A stretch of 64,000 nt of DNA from Grifola frondosa. Taxonomy: Eukaryota > Basidiomycota > Agaricomycetes > Polyporales > Grifolaceae. The stretch's first letter is position 1. Every line of letters begins with the position of its first letter. A model generated the notes under the pieces. That model made no database searches. It had not been told where the DNA came from and was given only the letters and a program-made list of their open reading frames with translations. Positions 32,967 through 44,600 of this stretch are shown here, piece after piece. The stretch covers positions 124,001-188,000 of the forward strand of contig LUGG01000014.1 of assembly GCA_001683735.1 (NCBI GenBank). The letters are read 5' to 3'. The translations under genes were made by a program, and so were the position numbers.

Positions 32967-34244
32967 TCACTGTCGTTTGGGCTTGAGTCGGAATGCTGGG
33001 TCTGTTCTCTCGGACTCGGCTCTTTTCTTCAGAACGAATCGCAAGATTTGAAAAATCTCCTCGTCTCCGACAGCATAATAGTAGCAGAGCGGGGCATAGC
33101 TGTCGCCTCCAAGAATGCTGAAATCCATCTCCGCATTCATATCATCCGCACAAATTAATTGCCAGCTACTCGCGACCATCGGATCTTGGGATAGCGGCGC
33201 AGAAGTCGAACTTGAGGCAGGTACTGCAAGGACGTCGTCCATGTTGAGAGGGATGATCCAGCTGTGGCTATCTTCAACCCAACGGTGACCAATGCGGAAA
33301 GAGCGGTGATATTCATCTTGCGTGGGTGGCGTGAACATACGGATCATACGCCATCCTCGAGCAGTATACTTCTCGATAGCAGGCTCCTGCTTCGGTCCAG
33401 GAGTGGAACAAATGAGGGAGATTTTCTCCTCAAATGTGGCATGAGGATACAAGGCATACGCTTTTTGATATGAGATGATATTCATGACGCAAGCTGGGGC
33501 AGCTCGTTAATATGTTTTGATATTAGAAAATGATAACTCACTTGAGTGAAAGTTGAGTATGACTTCGATAGGAGTGTGTACAGCAACGATGACTTGAACC
33601 TTGAGTTCAGCGTTGGGATCGTAAAGCGCGGGTTTCACGAATGTGAAGACCGCAGAAACGCCACGCATACTATACAGTCCATTATTTCTCAAAATCCGTG
33701 GGTCTGATGCAGCGATGTAAAATGAGGCATTTTGCGAGGAATTGGGGATGAATTTGTAACCATTGTCCAAGAGCCAGCTGCCAACTTCGAGCCTATGGTG
33801 CACATATGCGTATACATCGAGATCGGAATCTGGATAATACGACCTGTCAAAAAACTGTAATGCGCTGGAACCAGAAATGAGGGTGCCCGTGCGAGCCTGC
33901 AATGAACGAAAAGCAGTCGGGTTGGAGAAGAAACGGGAGAGATGGCGATTGATGTTGAATGCGCGAACCATGTAGGAGTTGACGGCGCTTTTAGCAATAC
34001 GGCAGACGCTCCGTATGCACATCATACTCGCTGGTGTCAAGGCAGAGAGAACATTGTCATATAAGACATGATTTCTAAAGATTTGCTGCACGGAAATTTG
34101 CATGGGTGAGTCATCGAGAGCCAAAGCATTGAGCTTCGCGGTAGTCCCTGAACAATCATCATAAGCTGAAAGCGTAGAAAATATCAAAACGTATGGCTTG
34201 CCTTCTAATTGACTACGTCCCTGAACAGACGTGTAGACTGCCAT
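32967..34244 (-). CDS. F-box-like protein with nucleotidyltransferase-fold motif
   Basis: Agaricomycete family protein of unknown role. Exons: complement(32967..33493, 33542..34244), 409 aa, frame intact. Residues about 53-100 form an F-box-like helical segment (IFRNHVLYDNVLSALTPASM, then helices). Residues 125-143 read GSSALQFFDRSYYPDSDLDV, fitting the nucleotidyltransferase pattern G-S-x(n)-D-x-D. Further conserved pieces are YKFIPNSS, VFTFVKP, KVQVIVAVHTPIEVILNFHST (split by the intron), CVMNIISYQKAYALYP, and the basic end KPKRQ. An F-box adaptor carrying an NTase-like domain is the best inference; catalytic activity is not established. Confidence 0.6.
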
Positions 34245-34963
34245 CGGTGTCTGCGGCTGCGTCCCCACGCATGTTGATATTGCTGTAATTGAAGAATTTT
34301 CTTCAGACGGTCAACGAGTACCAAGCCGGAGTTGCTCATTGCTCACGAAGCGCCATGTTGAGGTAGGCACCAGAATCCAGCTATTGTCAAACACTGGTCA
34401 CGGCAACCGGTCCAAGTTCAAACTTGTTCAACGTTCAACGTTTGCCTCTTATCACGTGATCGTGAACTCGATCGCGACGCGTGGATTCATACATGCTTCC
34501 ACACAGACGTAGGACGACGGAATTGTGGCGATGGAGATACGGTGAATACATCATAACCATTCAGCTTCGAAGAGCTCAAGAGTGATCTGATGGAGGAGGA
34601 CAAACGGAACATACAGTCGAAACACATGATGACAGTAATCAGCTACCAGAGCTATCATGTAGGGATGTTAATGGTTGCGTTCACTGGTGCGAGAGCAGAA
34701 GCCGAAGAACAATATTGAATAAAATGGCCATAGTAGCGAGTTCATGGAAGCGACTGGTGAGCACACCAGCTGTGTCCGACATCCATCCGAGGGGTAGGTA
34801 GCCTCGGAAAGAGCTCCAAACTCCACCACATAGACTCAAGACCACTGGAGAGACTGCCCAATAAAGCAGCAAGAATCGTAAGCGAGTCTGTCGCAAGACG
34901 AACGCGATATCGCTGATCGATCCAACCACTCTTCCGAATCCTAGATGATTGAGGATTCATTTC
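34245..34963. other. Intergenic with ATCACGTGAT palindrome
   Basis: Upstream of the F-box-like gene. Contains the 10-bp palindrome ATCACGTGAT at 34451..34460, a CACGTG-core site like that at 1673. A short hydrophobic minus-strand open frame (34681..34929) has no recognised family. Confidence 0.4.
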
Positions 34964-35677
34964 TCAATACCAGCGGACGATAAATTTGTCCAACTTACGG
35001 TACTTTTTCATCTTCGCGTGCCTCCACCCTTCGTACTCCTTGCTGAGAACTTCGCATGCCTGACTCCAGGTCATCGGCTCTTCCTCGCCGTCCACTTCAA
35101 CACGGTCCACTGCCGCCGTGAACTGCTCTACGAATATCTTCGCAAAGGTAAATGGCCACGTCCAGGCCTCATGGTTCAACCAAAAACACTGCCAGTAATC
35201 CTTCTTGATCTTCAACAAAACCTCACCAACGGAGACGACAGTAGGAGAGTCGGCAGTGGAGTCGGACTGACGGAAGTGGACCGTTGTGATCACTCTGGCG
35301 TCACCCCGGTCTGCTTGCTCTACCTCTCCGGAACAGTAGATCTTGATGTCGTCATGCAGCAGTCCGTGAGGATTCCATATAAACGACAGACAGTGCACCC
35401 AGTTAGAAACAGCATCAGATGGCCTGTTGAAATGCAAGAAGTACTCCTTCCCCTGGAGTACTCGGAGAATGAGAAGCTCGTGGCGTCCTGGATCGAAGTC
35501 GTACACAGCTAATTCCACAGAGAGTACCTTAGCAGAGTAGATTGCGTGGTTCTTTTCCAGTAGTGCAGGTGAGAACAAGCTGTCCAAGAATTCAGTGAGC
35601 AGTATGTGCGTGGGCTCTGCTGCCGTCAAAGGTAGGTGCAGCGGTGTCGCAAATCCGATGAGCTGCTTCGCAGTCAT
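34964..35677 (-). CDS. 'NCWAWAR'-family hypothetical protein, short paralogue
   Basis: Single open frame of 237 aa starting at a clear ATG (MTAKQLIGF). It shares with the next upstream gene the pattern RHE-(L/F)-(L/I)-xL, an aromatic YFLHF strand, a 'DD' turn, and a Trp-rich segment before an FVEQF/ARSL-type helix. The signature NCWAWAR is degenerate here (LNHEAWTWPFTFAKIF), so the presumed Cys is absent. Function unknown. With 84 bp between the two coding regions, this is a tandem duplicate. Confidence 0.5.
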   Translation of the reverse strand: MTAKQLIGFATPLHLPLTAAEPTHILLTEFLDSLFSPALLEKNHAIYSAKVLSVELAVYDFDPGRHELLILRVLQGKEYFLHFNRPSDAVSNWVHCLSFIWNPHGLLHDDIKIYCSGEVEQADRGDARVITTVHFRQSDSTADSPTVVSVGEVLLKIKKDYWQCFWLNHEAWTWPFTFAKIFVEQFTAAVDRVEVDGEEEPMTWSQACEVLSKEYEGWRHAKMKKYRKLDKFIVRWY

Positions 35678-35760
35678 ACTGATGCCTGCCCAAAGTCGAC
35701 CACTGCATCTGCGATCATACAGTATTTTTAATCAGGTCAGGAACTAGAGAAGGAAGTAGT

Positions 35761-37335
35761 TTACCTTCTGTTCAGCCACCACGGCAGATAGAGGTACAGC
35801 GCTGACAGTAATTCCCAGCTATCTTTGGCCACATCCAAAATGCGTAAATCCGTAGAGAATCTGCTTCCAAGCTTAGCGAGGAGAACGAGACTATCGATGA
35901 GAAGTAGAACGTCCAAGAAGTCGACCGCTTCAATGGTAACCACCTAAATCGGAGGTAACGTTAGTGCACACCAACGAATTAAGCTCAGCCGTACCTTCAC
36001 CATAGCCAAGAACGGTTTATGAACGTGCCCACGATGTCCACGAGTCCAAATCCCAATCATGTCTCCGTGACGGAGGGCCTGCACAAACGGCTGGTCTTGG
36101 TCAAAAACATGCACAGCAGCGTAGGCATGCCGGGCATTGGGATCTTTCAGTCGGAAGCGCACGTTGAGCGACAAGCGACCTGGCGCAGACAACTCTACGA
36201 GTCCCGACGTTGTCGGTCGCAAGATACCGCATTCAAACCAGTCTGAGGATTTATGTCACTGTGTGATTGCTCTGCATCTTCACGATCCTCGTCCGCCACA
36301 GTGCCGAAGAGAAAGATATGGACAGAGGTAATCTGCAACCGAGAGGCATGTATCGGAGGAGTTAGCATGTACAGATAGCAACCAGGTCGACAGAAGGTGT
36401 GAGCGAGCGGACTGATGGATGATCCATGGAGTGCAGGCACCAGCTCAATCAAGTCGGGCGGGAGTACGGTGGATGTGACGTCCGTATCTGACGCATCAAG
36501 CGTCTTGTCCCAGAGCACAGAAAAGGTCCGCAAGCGGATCGTCCAGTTCAGCTGGCCAAACAGGATGCTTCTGAACCGCACTCCCACGTTGAGAACAGCA
36601 TAGAGCGACAGCAGACCTCGCATGACGAGGTATTCAGTTATTGAATATTCATTGTCTTCCTTCAATCTTGCTGTAGGACACAGGAGAATATATAGTAAGC
36701 AGAAGAACCCAACGAGGCAGACTGGTGCTCACAAGCAACGCGTAATAGTAGTCCTCCCCATGCACCATACTCTGTCATCAGGTAGATCTTCAGCTGGTCC
36801 GCGGTGACTGGCTGAAGTGTCCCTCCAACGGCAGCGTGGTCTATATTTTTGGATTTCTCGACAACAGACAAGACCAAAGAGCGAGCCCACGCCCAGCAGT
36901 TCACGCTGAACAAGGCATACATTGGGTGTTTTTGCGGAGTTGACGAAGTAGCAGAGCGACAATACGCAGGGTAAGTGGCTCATCTGAAGCAGCAGCGAAA
37001 TGGACGTCTATTAGCGAGGTCGTTTGTTTCCTCCGCTCGCGCTCCTCGTTTTCCCCCACACGGTAGAACATGACATCGTCGGCTGCGCCCTTCTGGCTAC
37101 CCCACGCGAGAGGAATCCTCCCGCCCAACGGTGTGTCGGCCTCCCAGGAGTGCTCCAGATATAGGTACCGTTCTTCATCATGGTATATGAGTGTCAACAC
37201 GAGGAATTCATGCCGCCAGTGGGCAAGACGCGTGTCCTTAAGCAGCTCGAGGCGCGTGACCCGCGCTCCTCCTCGCGCGTCGGCGCGACGCGTCTTTTCC
37301 GTCTCCCAATACCTTCTCGCAGAAATCATCCACAT
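35761..37335 (-). CDS. 'NCWAWAR'-family hypothetical protein, long paralogue
   Basis: Agaricomycete-specific family, function unknown. Exons: complement(35761..35943, 35995..36242, 36284..36670, 36733..37335). N-terminal part: VTRLELLKDTRLAHWRHEFL, YLYLEHSWEAD, GAADDVMFY, a PLTLRIVALLL helix, then VNCWAWARSLV, whose N-C pair recalls the NC of NlpC/P60-LRAT folds. C-terminal half: GLVELSAPGRLSLNVRF, ALRHGDMIGIWTRG and a hydrophobic helix-rich end (about 60 residues). One base is missing at the GGG run 36925..36927 (minus-strand CCC); adding one makes the total exactly 474 codons. The 41-bp intron 36243..36283 is the shortest called. Confidence 0.55.
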
Positions 37336-37800
37336 AATACCCGTTCTCGAAGATTAGCGATGACATAAGTCTGTTGTGCTGGTATGCGGTGTCGTATCAC
37401 TGGTAGTAAAGACGTAGGGATGTGTGCTTAGGTGAGTTGACAACGATAATATCTCGTATATGCGAGGAACCTCTGAGACGAGTTGCGCAGGTATGTTCGC
37501 GACGGCTTCATGCCTATCCTGAGAGTGCTATGTAGCATATACAGGATGTGGGCATAGGGTAAGATTATGTCAGTTGACATCCACGTATTACAGGTATACA
37601 TGGAAGCCTGCATAGCCTCCTCATGTCCGTCGCAAGGCTGTCATCCTATTACAGTTAACTGGAATGTACAAATAGTGCTGCAATGCTGTTGTCCGAACGC
37701 CCCACAGTGCTACCACATCGTTATAGGTATTTCCGTCGTGCAAATGCTACCTTTAGCTAGAATTGTCTGGAACGTTTTCGACAATGTTTTCCTCCTCCAG
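37336..37800 (+). other. Intergenic / possible 5' region of membrane protein gene
   Basis: No start codon context is convincing before 37801. An acceptor-like CTCCTCCAG ends at 37800, so an upstream non-coding or short first exon is possible. Confidence 0.35.
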
Positions 37801-38474
37801 ATGGGCAGGGCTTACCAGGCCAGATTTCGAGACTTCCATCTGGCTGCGGAAGAGGAAGGTCTACGAGCCATCGACGAATGGCGGCGAGCACAGCAGGAGG
37901 AGTGGGATAGTGTTGTCGACTACAGTATGTCCATGTCTCTGGAATAGATGGTGATCAGCGCACTTATCTTCCCCGAGCTCGCTCTCTTAGCAACGATGAG
38001 CGCCGCCATATCTGCCATTGCGCCTCATGCACCCGATTTCGCATTCGCTGTGTGGCTCGGAGCAGCAGGCTTGAGTGTCTGTGGGGTCTTCATCGTCCAG
38101 TATCTCCCAATCAACGCTTTCTCCATCACGGACGAGGACATGGGAATTCTGGTAAAGGACGGCAATCACTACATCGATACTGCCCTCCTCGCCACCTCAG
38201 TCGCAAGTCCGGTCATTATGGCCCTATGGTCATCCATTCTGTTCATTGTCGGAGTTGTGGACTACATCATCGAAGCTCCATTGGGAGGACTGCAGTATAA
38301 GATATTTGCCTTGATTCCTATTGGATTTGGCGTGATCACTGCTGCTGCGACCCTATTAATTGGAGCCATCGTTGGCAAGCGAGTAGAGGCTCGTGTAAGT
38401 ACTCTCAATGATATTTTGCAACTCTATAAGCATACAGTGGAAGCTCACGACTTCATGTCTAGTACAAGAATTGA
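37801..38474 (+). CDS. Small multi-pass membrane protein, with in-frame TAG
   Basis: Resembles a widespread Agaricomycete membrane protein family of unknown function. The head is charged (RFRDFHLAAEEEGLRAIDEWRRAQQEEWD), followed by about four hydrophobic segments (SALIFPELALLATMSAAI, AVWLGAAGLSVCGVFIV, ASPVIMALWSSILFIVGVVDY, FALIPIGFGVITAAATLLIG) and the conserved link NAFSITDEDM. Exons 37801..38394 and 38463..38474 (ending RYKN). A TAG at 37945..37947 splits otherwise continuous frame-matched coding sequence; no ordinary intron removes it. Options are a point mutation, a sequence error, a very short 33-36 bp intron, or initiation at the ATG just after it. Confidence 0.5.
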
Positions 38475-38881
38475 TTGGGAACACCGATGTCGTTGCAGAC
38501 TAGATCTGATTTTCTGAACCTGTGCGCCTCCTATTGTCTTGATCCTTATACCATTAATTTCGACTAGCTGTTCGACCGTTGTGAATTATAAACATGAGTT
38601 CAACGATTCCGAAGCGTCATATGAGGCAGACACCAGAATCTAGTTTATTCCTCATATCTCAGGCTCAAGCGTCAAGTCTTACTTGAAAAGTTACTCTTGT
38701 TTAATATTTAGAACTAGAAAAGAAGTACTGGAGAATGGGCACAAAAACAAATTCTTTCGTTGCAGAGTCGAGTTGGAGTCGAGTTTTAACAGGAAGCACA
38801 ATGCAATTACATAAGCCATTTTTGTGGGCGCTCGCGACAAAGGCCTTGTGTTGACCACCAACTGCGGTCCCGCACTCAGTC
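38475..38881. other. Intergenic upstream of RRN3
   Basis: No gene recognised; presumably the RRN3 promoter. Confidence 0.4.
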
Positions 38882-41459
38882 ATGGATCCACACTCTCGAT
38901 TTTCCCAATTCAACAGTAGGCAGACAAAAGCGGGCCCAATTGTTGCAGCCATGCGCTACACAGAAGTACAGCCAAAGTCCACGAACCCTCTGGAGAATAC
39001 ACAAAGGGATCTATGCCTCCAGGAGGTCGTCTGTGAGCTCGTCATTGCTCTGTATACCTCGAGGCCATCGCTACGAATTCTAGGATAAAGCAAGGTGAGT
39101 TCAATAATCTTCTTCGACATATGCGATGACATGCTCACTCCGCGAAGATGAGCAGTACAGGAAGGATATGTACCTTGCCTTTGTTAATAATGCTCTGCAG
39201 CAGAAAGCAAATGTGAGTCTTATCACCATGACCATCCTCTTTTGCCAAATTAAAATTGCTTGCAGGGTGTCAGTGACGCATTCGACGAGCTTGTAGATCA
39301 GTTCAATCCGAAGAAGTCTGCTACATCTCCAGCACGCAACTCCGTCTGTGGATTCTTGCTCTCTCGCATGTTGTCTCTCGATTGGAGCGTGTTCATTCAG
39401 CACTGGTTGTTGCAATAGTTAGCATGCCTTGGACGACGATGGACACTGGCTTTGTCAAGTCTTATACAGCATTCATCGGCATGCTGGTGAGTGCAAGACC
39501 GGAGTATCTGTCTCTCGTCCTCGGGAAGATTGCACATGGTCTTACCTATCGTACGTTGATGCCGTGCTCTACTTTAGACCTATCGTGTTGATCTGGATAC
39601 CTGTGGCAGAGTCTGGTTTACAAGCGTTGGATGCAGGTTTGCCAGAAAGCTCATCCAGCCCTCTCACTCGTCGCCTCATATATGACCGGATCCACTATCT
39701 GTTACGCCACTTGATATCACTCGTTCCGACGTTACCATCCACATTGCATCCCCTCCTCGCGCAGAACTTCCCACATAAACGCCAGAATCAGACGGCGCAA
39801 GTCACTTACATACGTAATCTCTTGCGGGTTACCGATTATTGTCCAGAGCTCGCAGACCGCATTCTGGCTACAGTCGTCGATCGTGCCATTCAAATCGACG
39901 TATGTACCTCTCTTCGATATGATATTCCACGCTAAGCTGATTATTGCAGGTTGAGATCCAAGTCGAGATTGAGGAGTTAGAAGAACAATTGGCTACAGAG
40001 GAAACAGATTGAGATGTTCGAGTTGGATCCATTTGACACGGTCTTAGGTCAGGAGGGAGATGCTTCCGACTCCGAAGATGAGGACGATGAGGACGGTGAC
40101 GACCTCAGTGACTTATCATCAGATGCAGGGGTGGATATAGATGATGTTGACGTACCCGCCGATACCCTACCGACTTAATCATGTCCAGAGTATGGTCCAC
40201 AAACTCGATTCGATCCTCAAATCATATTTGACCATTTCAATCATGTCCATGCGGTGGGCATCCTTCTTGTTACATTACCCTCCACACCGCTGTCTGGTCC
40301 AGATTCGTCATTCCTGCTGCCAGAGCCTTCTCGATCACCCTCTCCCGCCACCGTTGAACAGGGCAAGGCGCTTCGGCATTCTCAGTTCCACACGCTTCTC
40401 TCCATCTTCGACCGCACCATCTTGCGCACCTTCAAGTCACGTTACACCCAATTCATAATTTTCTGGTATTCTTCAACTCGACCCCGAATTCAGCGACCTC
40501 TTTCAGGGTATGCTCGTGTCAAAGTCATTGCTGGAAGAAGACCAACCAGCAGTCACGCGAGCAGCTGCGGCGAGCTACATCGCGAGCTTTGTGAGCCGTG
40601 CGCAATTTGTGGATAGGGAAAGCGCACGTCGGGTAATGGCGTGTTTATGCGATTTTTTGAAGAACCGCTTGGACATCTTCGACGCGGTCACCAGGACTGG
40701 CGCTTTACCACCGAGCATGGCACACCATAGCATATTCTACGCCGTCGCTCAGGCCGTGTTCTTGATCTTTTGTTTCAGATGGAGAGACTTGCTCGAAGTT
40801 CAGGAGGACGTAGACGAATTTGCGGCGGGCGGCGGTCCTGCGAAGAAGTGGATGGCCCGAGCTCGATGTGGTGCAGCATGTAGTGACTTCCGAACTCAAC
40901 CCTCTCAAGGTACGTGGGCAGCTGTATTCTATCAAATCACGCACCCATTGACCAACTGAAACAGGTCTGCTCATCTAACGTGGTCATGCAGTTCGCGAGG
41001 GTCGCACATTCCACCGGATTTATCTACTGCTATCCCATTCTGGAAGCCAACCGGCGATCTGAATATGCGCCCACCATCCCTTCGCCAGGCATATCCTCGA
41101 ATGCGCGACCACCGAGCCACTCACTAATGCTCGGGCACTCGATGACGTCGGAGTTGAATACCTTTTTCCCTTTCGACCCATACAAGCTGCCGAAGTCAAG
41201 CTCATACATCCAGGGTGTGTACAGGGAATGGTCGTCCGTGGCGATCGACGATGACGAAGAAGAGGAAGAGGACGACGAAAACGTGTTGGATCTCCAGGAC
41301 AACGTTGTGGAGCCCGTCGGAATTTCTGTGAATGGCACGCGACGCGCGAACGGGGAAGCTGATGATGATGATGCGGATGGGCTAGGAGCGTCGTTTGGAG
41401 GAATGAGCATTAGTCCAATTCGACCGGACCCATTGCTTTATGCGCCTCCCACACAGTAA
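38882..41459 (+). CDS. RRN3: RNA polymerase I initiation factor Rrn3 (TIF-IA), frame-broken as given
   Basis: Rrn3 binds Pol I and recruits it to rDNA promoters. Conserved blocks lie in order: EQYRKDMYLAFVNNAL (39150-39210), LRLWILALSHVVSRL, SMPWTTMDTGFVKSYTAFIG, LTRRLIYDRIHYLLRHL, LPSTLHPLLAQNFPHKRQNQ, YCPELADRILATVVDRAIQID, an acidic stretch FELDPFDTVLGQEGDASDSED, VQSMVHKLDSIL, FHTLLSIFDRTILRTFKSR, AAAASYIASFVSRAQFVD, ELDVVQHVVTSELNPLK, FIYCYPILEANRR, LNTFFPFDPYKL and an acidic tail. Confident introns: 39213..39265, 39551..39609, 39900..39949, 40910..40964. At least five frame changes are needed (near 39341, 40010, 40180, 40225, 40472 and 40857). Because RRN3 is essential and usually single-copy, sequence error is likely; a dead duplicate is the alternative. 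Confidence 0.88.
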
Positions 41460-41682
41460 ATAGGACTGGACCTGCTCGATTTATGCATGCCTTTTTTGTT
41501 ACGGAATCTATTCCATTGGTGCCCGATCGCTGTTCCTGTGCAATGCCTCACATTGGAGTGTACATCTTCCTCACCGCGTTGTCAGAATTCAATAAATTAT
41601 TCGCGACGAAAGTGTTATAAAATCACCCATAAAGATGCTATGTACGCCAAAACGGATTTAAAACAAATGTTCCACACTGGAC

Positions 41683-44600
41683 CTAAAGGAATGGAACATT
41701 TTCCATCTCCCCAGTAGCAAGCAGGTCTTCATCGAAGGCCTCTTCCGCTGCTTCCTCCTCATCCTCCCCGTCATATCCATATCGCTCCTCATCGTCATCG
41801 TCATCCACACCAAAATGCATGTCATCGTCAGAGCCGGACCCGGCACCCAACGAGCCGGGTAACGAGCCTGGCATGCTCGTCAGGCTTCTTCTATGTCTAC
41901 GACGCATCTTCTGCCCTTCTATATCGTCTTCGTATTCGTCCTCCGATCCCGAATCAATATATGTCGGTGTGGTCGTTCCGGGGCTACTAACTGTGGAAGA
42001 CGAAGACTGCGTCAATCCCGCGAGGGTACTGCTCAGTCGTTCGAAGGAAGACATTTGTGGAGACGCATCTCGTTGCCATCTCGCCGCTTCTCTTCCGAAG
42101 CTTCAGTTGCTGGAGGCGGCAAGCTGAACTGCTTAGTCGTCTGTCGGCTGGACACCAGGCTGAAGTTGCGCAATCGGGCCAGTGCGCTTTGGTTGGACGT
42201 GTCGGAGCGCGCGCTCAATGCTGGCGATGGAGGTGCCAGGTCAGGGAGGGGGAAATCCTGCATGGGTGTCTTCCAGTAGTTGAAATCCGTGTACTCTGCC
42301 GCCCACTTGCGGTGTATAGGAGGAAACATCTGGTCAACGAGATCGGTCATGTGGATGTACCTAAGGATAAAATCATAATCAGTGCACATTGTAAGGTCAT
42401 AATTGACAAGGTACACTTACGAAGATTTGTACCCAGCAAGCTCGAGCAACTCCATCTTGACCTCCCCAGTCGAGTCGATTGTGAATATCCTCGAACTGGG
42501 TATGCTCACACTCCGGTATGAAAGTGCGTCTGTGATACGATTCCCAAAGCCGGCATAAAACGGATTTCTAGAGGAGCTGCCGAAGAGCTTCTGGATGTCT
42601 CGCAAACACGCCATCTTGAACACCTCGGGTTTTCGCATAATAACCTCACTACCTCAATGTGAGCGATGGCATAGCGAAAACGTAGTCAAAGCTTACCGAT
42701 GTAATGATGCCATAAGCCGGTCGGGACTCATAATAACTGGGCCTTCTGGCAGTTGGTAATCGTTCTGCTTGATACCCTTCAAATAATCTCTAGTGGAGTC
42801 TGCTTGACCAATGGCGCGCGACGTTAGGTATAATATCTTGTATCCGTTACGGCAGATATCGGTATACAACTTCGCGACGCCAAGGTGAGTCCAGTCACGA
42901 CCTATCATAGTGAAGACATGGCCCAATGCATCCGATCTGATGCGAACTACATGAGAATCCTTCTAGAATGAAACACAGGTCAGCACGCACTTCGTAATCG
43001 TCCCGTCAATGTCCGACACCACCACCAGATCTGTAGAATCCCATACAAACAGCCGTGCGCTACATGCAGTAACCCCCGTTGTGGACAGCGAGAATGTGAT
43101 GGAGTTGGCGCCAGGCTTCAAGTTCAGAGAACTCTAGAGCCAACGACCTTGATTAATGCGTAGGGCTAATTTAACAATTCGATGCTCACCAGCTGGTCAG
43201 AAGTCAGCCGCAGAGTCTTGGCATATTTCTTCCGACGGCGCTTCCTCGAAGGAACTGTGACATCCGACGGCGCCGGTTGAAAACCCGCTATCTCTGGCGG
43301 AGCGGATGCAGCAGACGATGGACGAGGAATAACTGGAGTGGACAGGAGCTTATTCTTGACTTTAGTGTTGTCCCTTGCTGCCTACAAAAAGCTTAGATTT
43401 TCTCACAGAAGAATAGTGCTGCGTTCGTACCACATTGAAAGGCTCAGTATTGACGAGTCTCAAGTCAGGCCGTGCTACTTCTACTCGCCGACTACGACCC
43501 CACCACCTCACCCACGGTGAGGATGACGGCTTACCCGTTTCGCCCTCGGCCTCTGTAGTTCTGTTCTTGTCTGCTGGGGGGAATATATCGGTAGACGCAC
43601 GCTTTGTATGTGGCCGTTCGTCTGACGAAGACAGAACGTCCTCATCGATTTCCTTAGGCCGCGAAACGTCGTCGTCGGAAGTAGGCGAAGCGAAACGGGA
43701 TGAGAGCCTGCGGCGGATCGCTGCCTCGCGCCAGTGGATCAAGGCGTCCATCAGTGGTGAGCCGTCTTTCGGAGTGATATACCTGGTTAATGGATCAGGC
43801 AGACGTAAGTCCATCGCCGAGAAAATGGGGGGGAAAAGTATTCACATATCGCCCGCCCAGCGCAGCACCAGGTTCTGATTTGCCACGACCGAATCATCTT
43901 CCATGAACCGGATGAAGTCTACTTTCCCTTCCGTGAAGCGCCTCGCATCCTCGACTTCATCTTCTCCACCAAGGCGACTACCCTTAGCTCCCTTCTCCCC
44001 GCCAAAATCTTCTCCGGAGACGTTAGGAACCAGGCTCAGCTCGAACTCAACCATCCTTCCTTCAATCAGGACCTTGAACCGCGTCGGGTCGGTCCTGTCA
44101 GCTGTCAGACGGCCACCTGTACCAAACACCGTCCCTTCCTCCATTTCGCTACCAGCTGCACACCCGTCGGCAGTCCCGATCTCATCCGGGAACTCCTCTG
44201 CAATAAATCGGCCCTTTCCTTTCCACTTTCCGGACGTATGGTCAACGGAGCCCCCCGCGACGGAACCATGACCGAAAGTCGTCCGTACAGGAGTCTTCTG
44301 CGGGAAGTTTCCCCATTCCCACATGTATTCCTGTGAGTTCTCCGTGTGCAAAGCGGGAATTTTGCCTTTACTGGAGCGTATACTTGGTGTGGGCGGAGTC
44401 CGAGAGGTAGACGCAAACGAGGAAACATGAGAAGATGTGGTGGGTGTCAGATCCGAGTCCAAGTCTGGAGGGGGCTCTGAGGTGGCGCGGTAGGATGGGA
44501 AGGGGATTCCACCAGATTCGGGTTCCGGGCTCGTGGATGGTGAAGGAGATGGACTTCCTAAAATTCTCTCAGTATGATTCAAAATGGAGTGTACAGCAGC

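Noticed and set aside
36195..36283. A base deletion between INPQ and WFECG in the NCWAWAR gene
   Set aside because: A short 41-bp intron (GTGAAG donor at 36283, CTCAG acceptor at 36243) joins ADED to HWFECG in frame, so no deletion is needed there.
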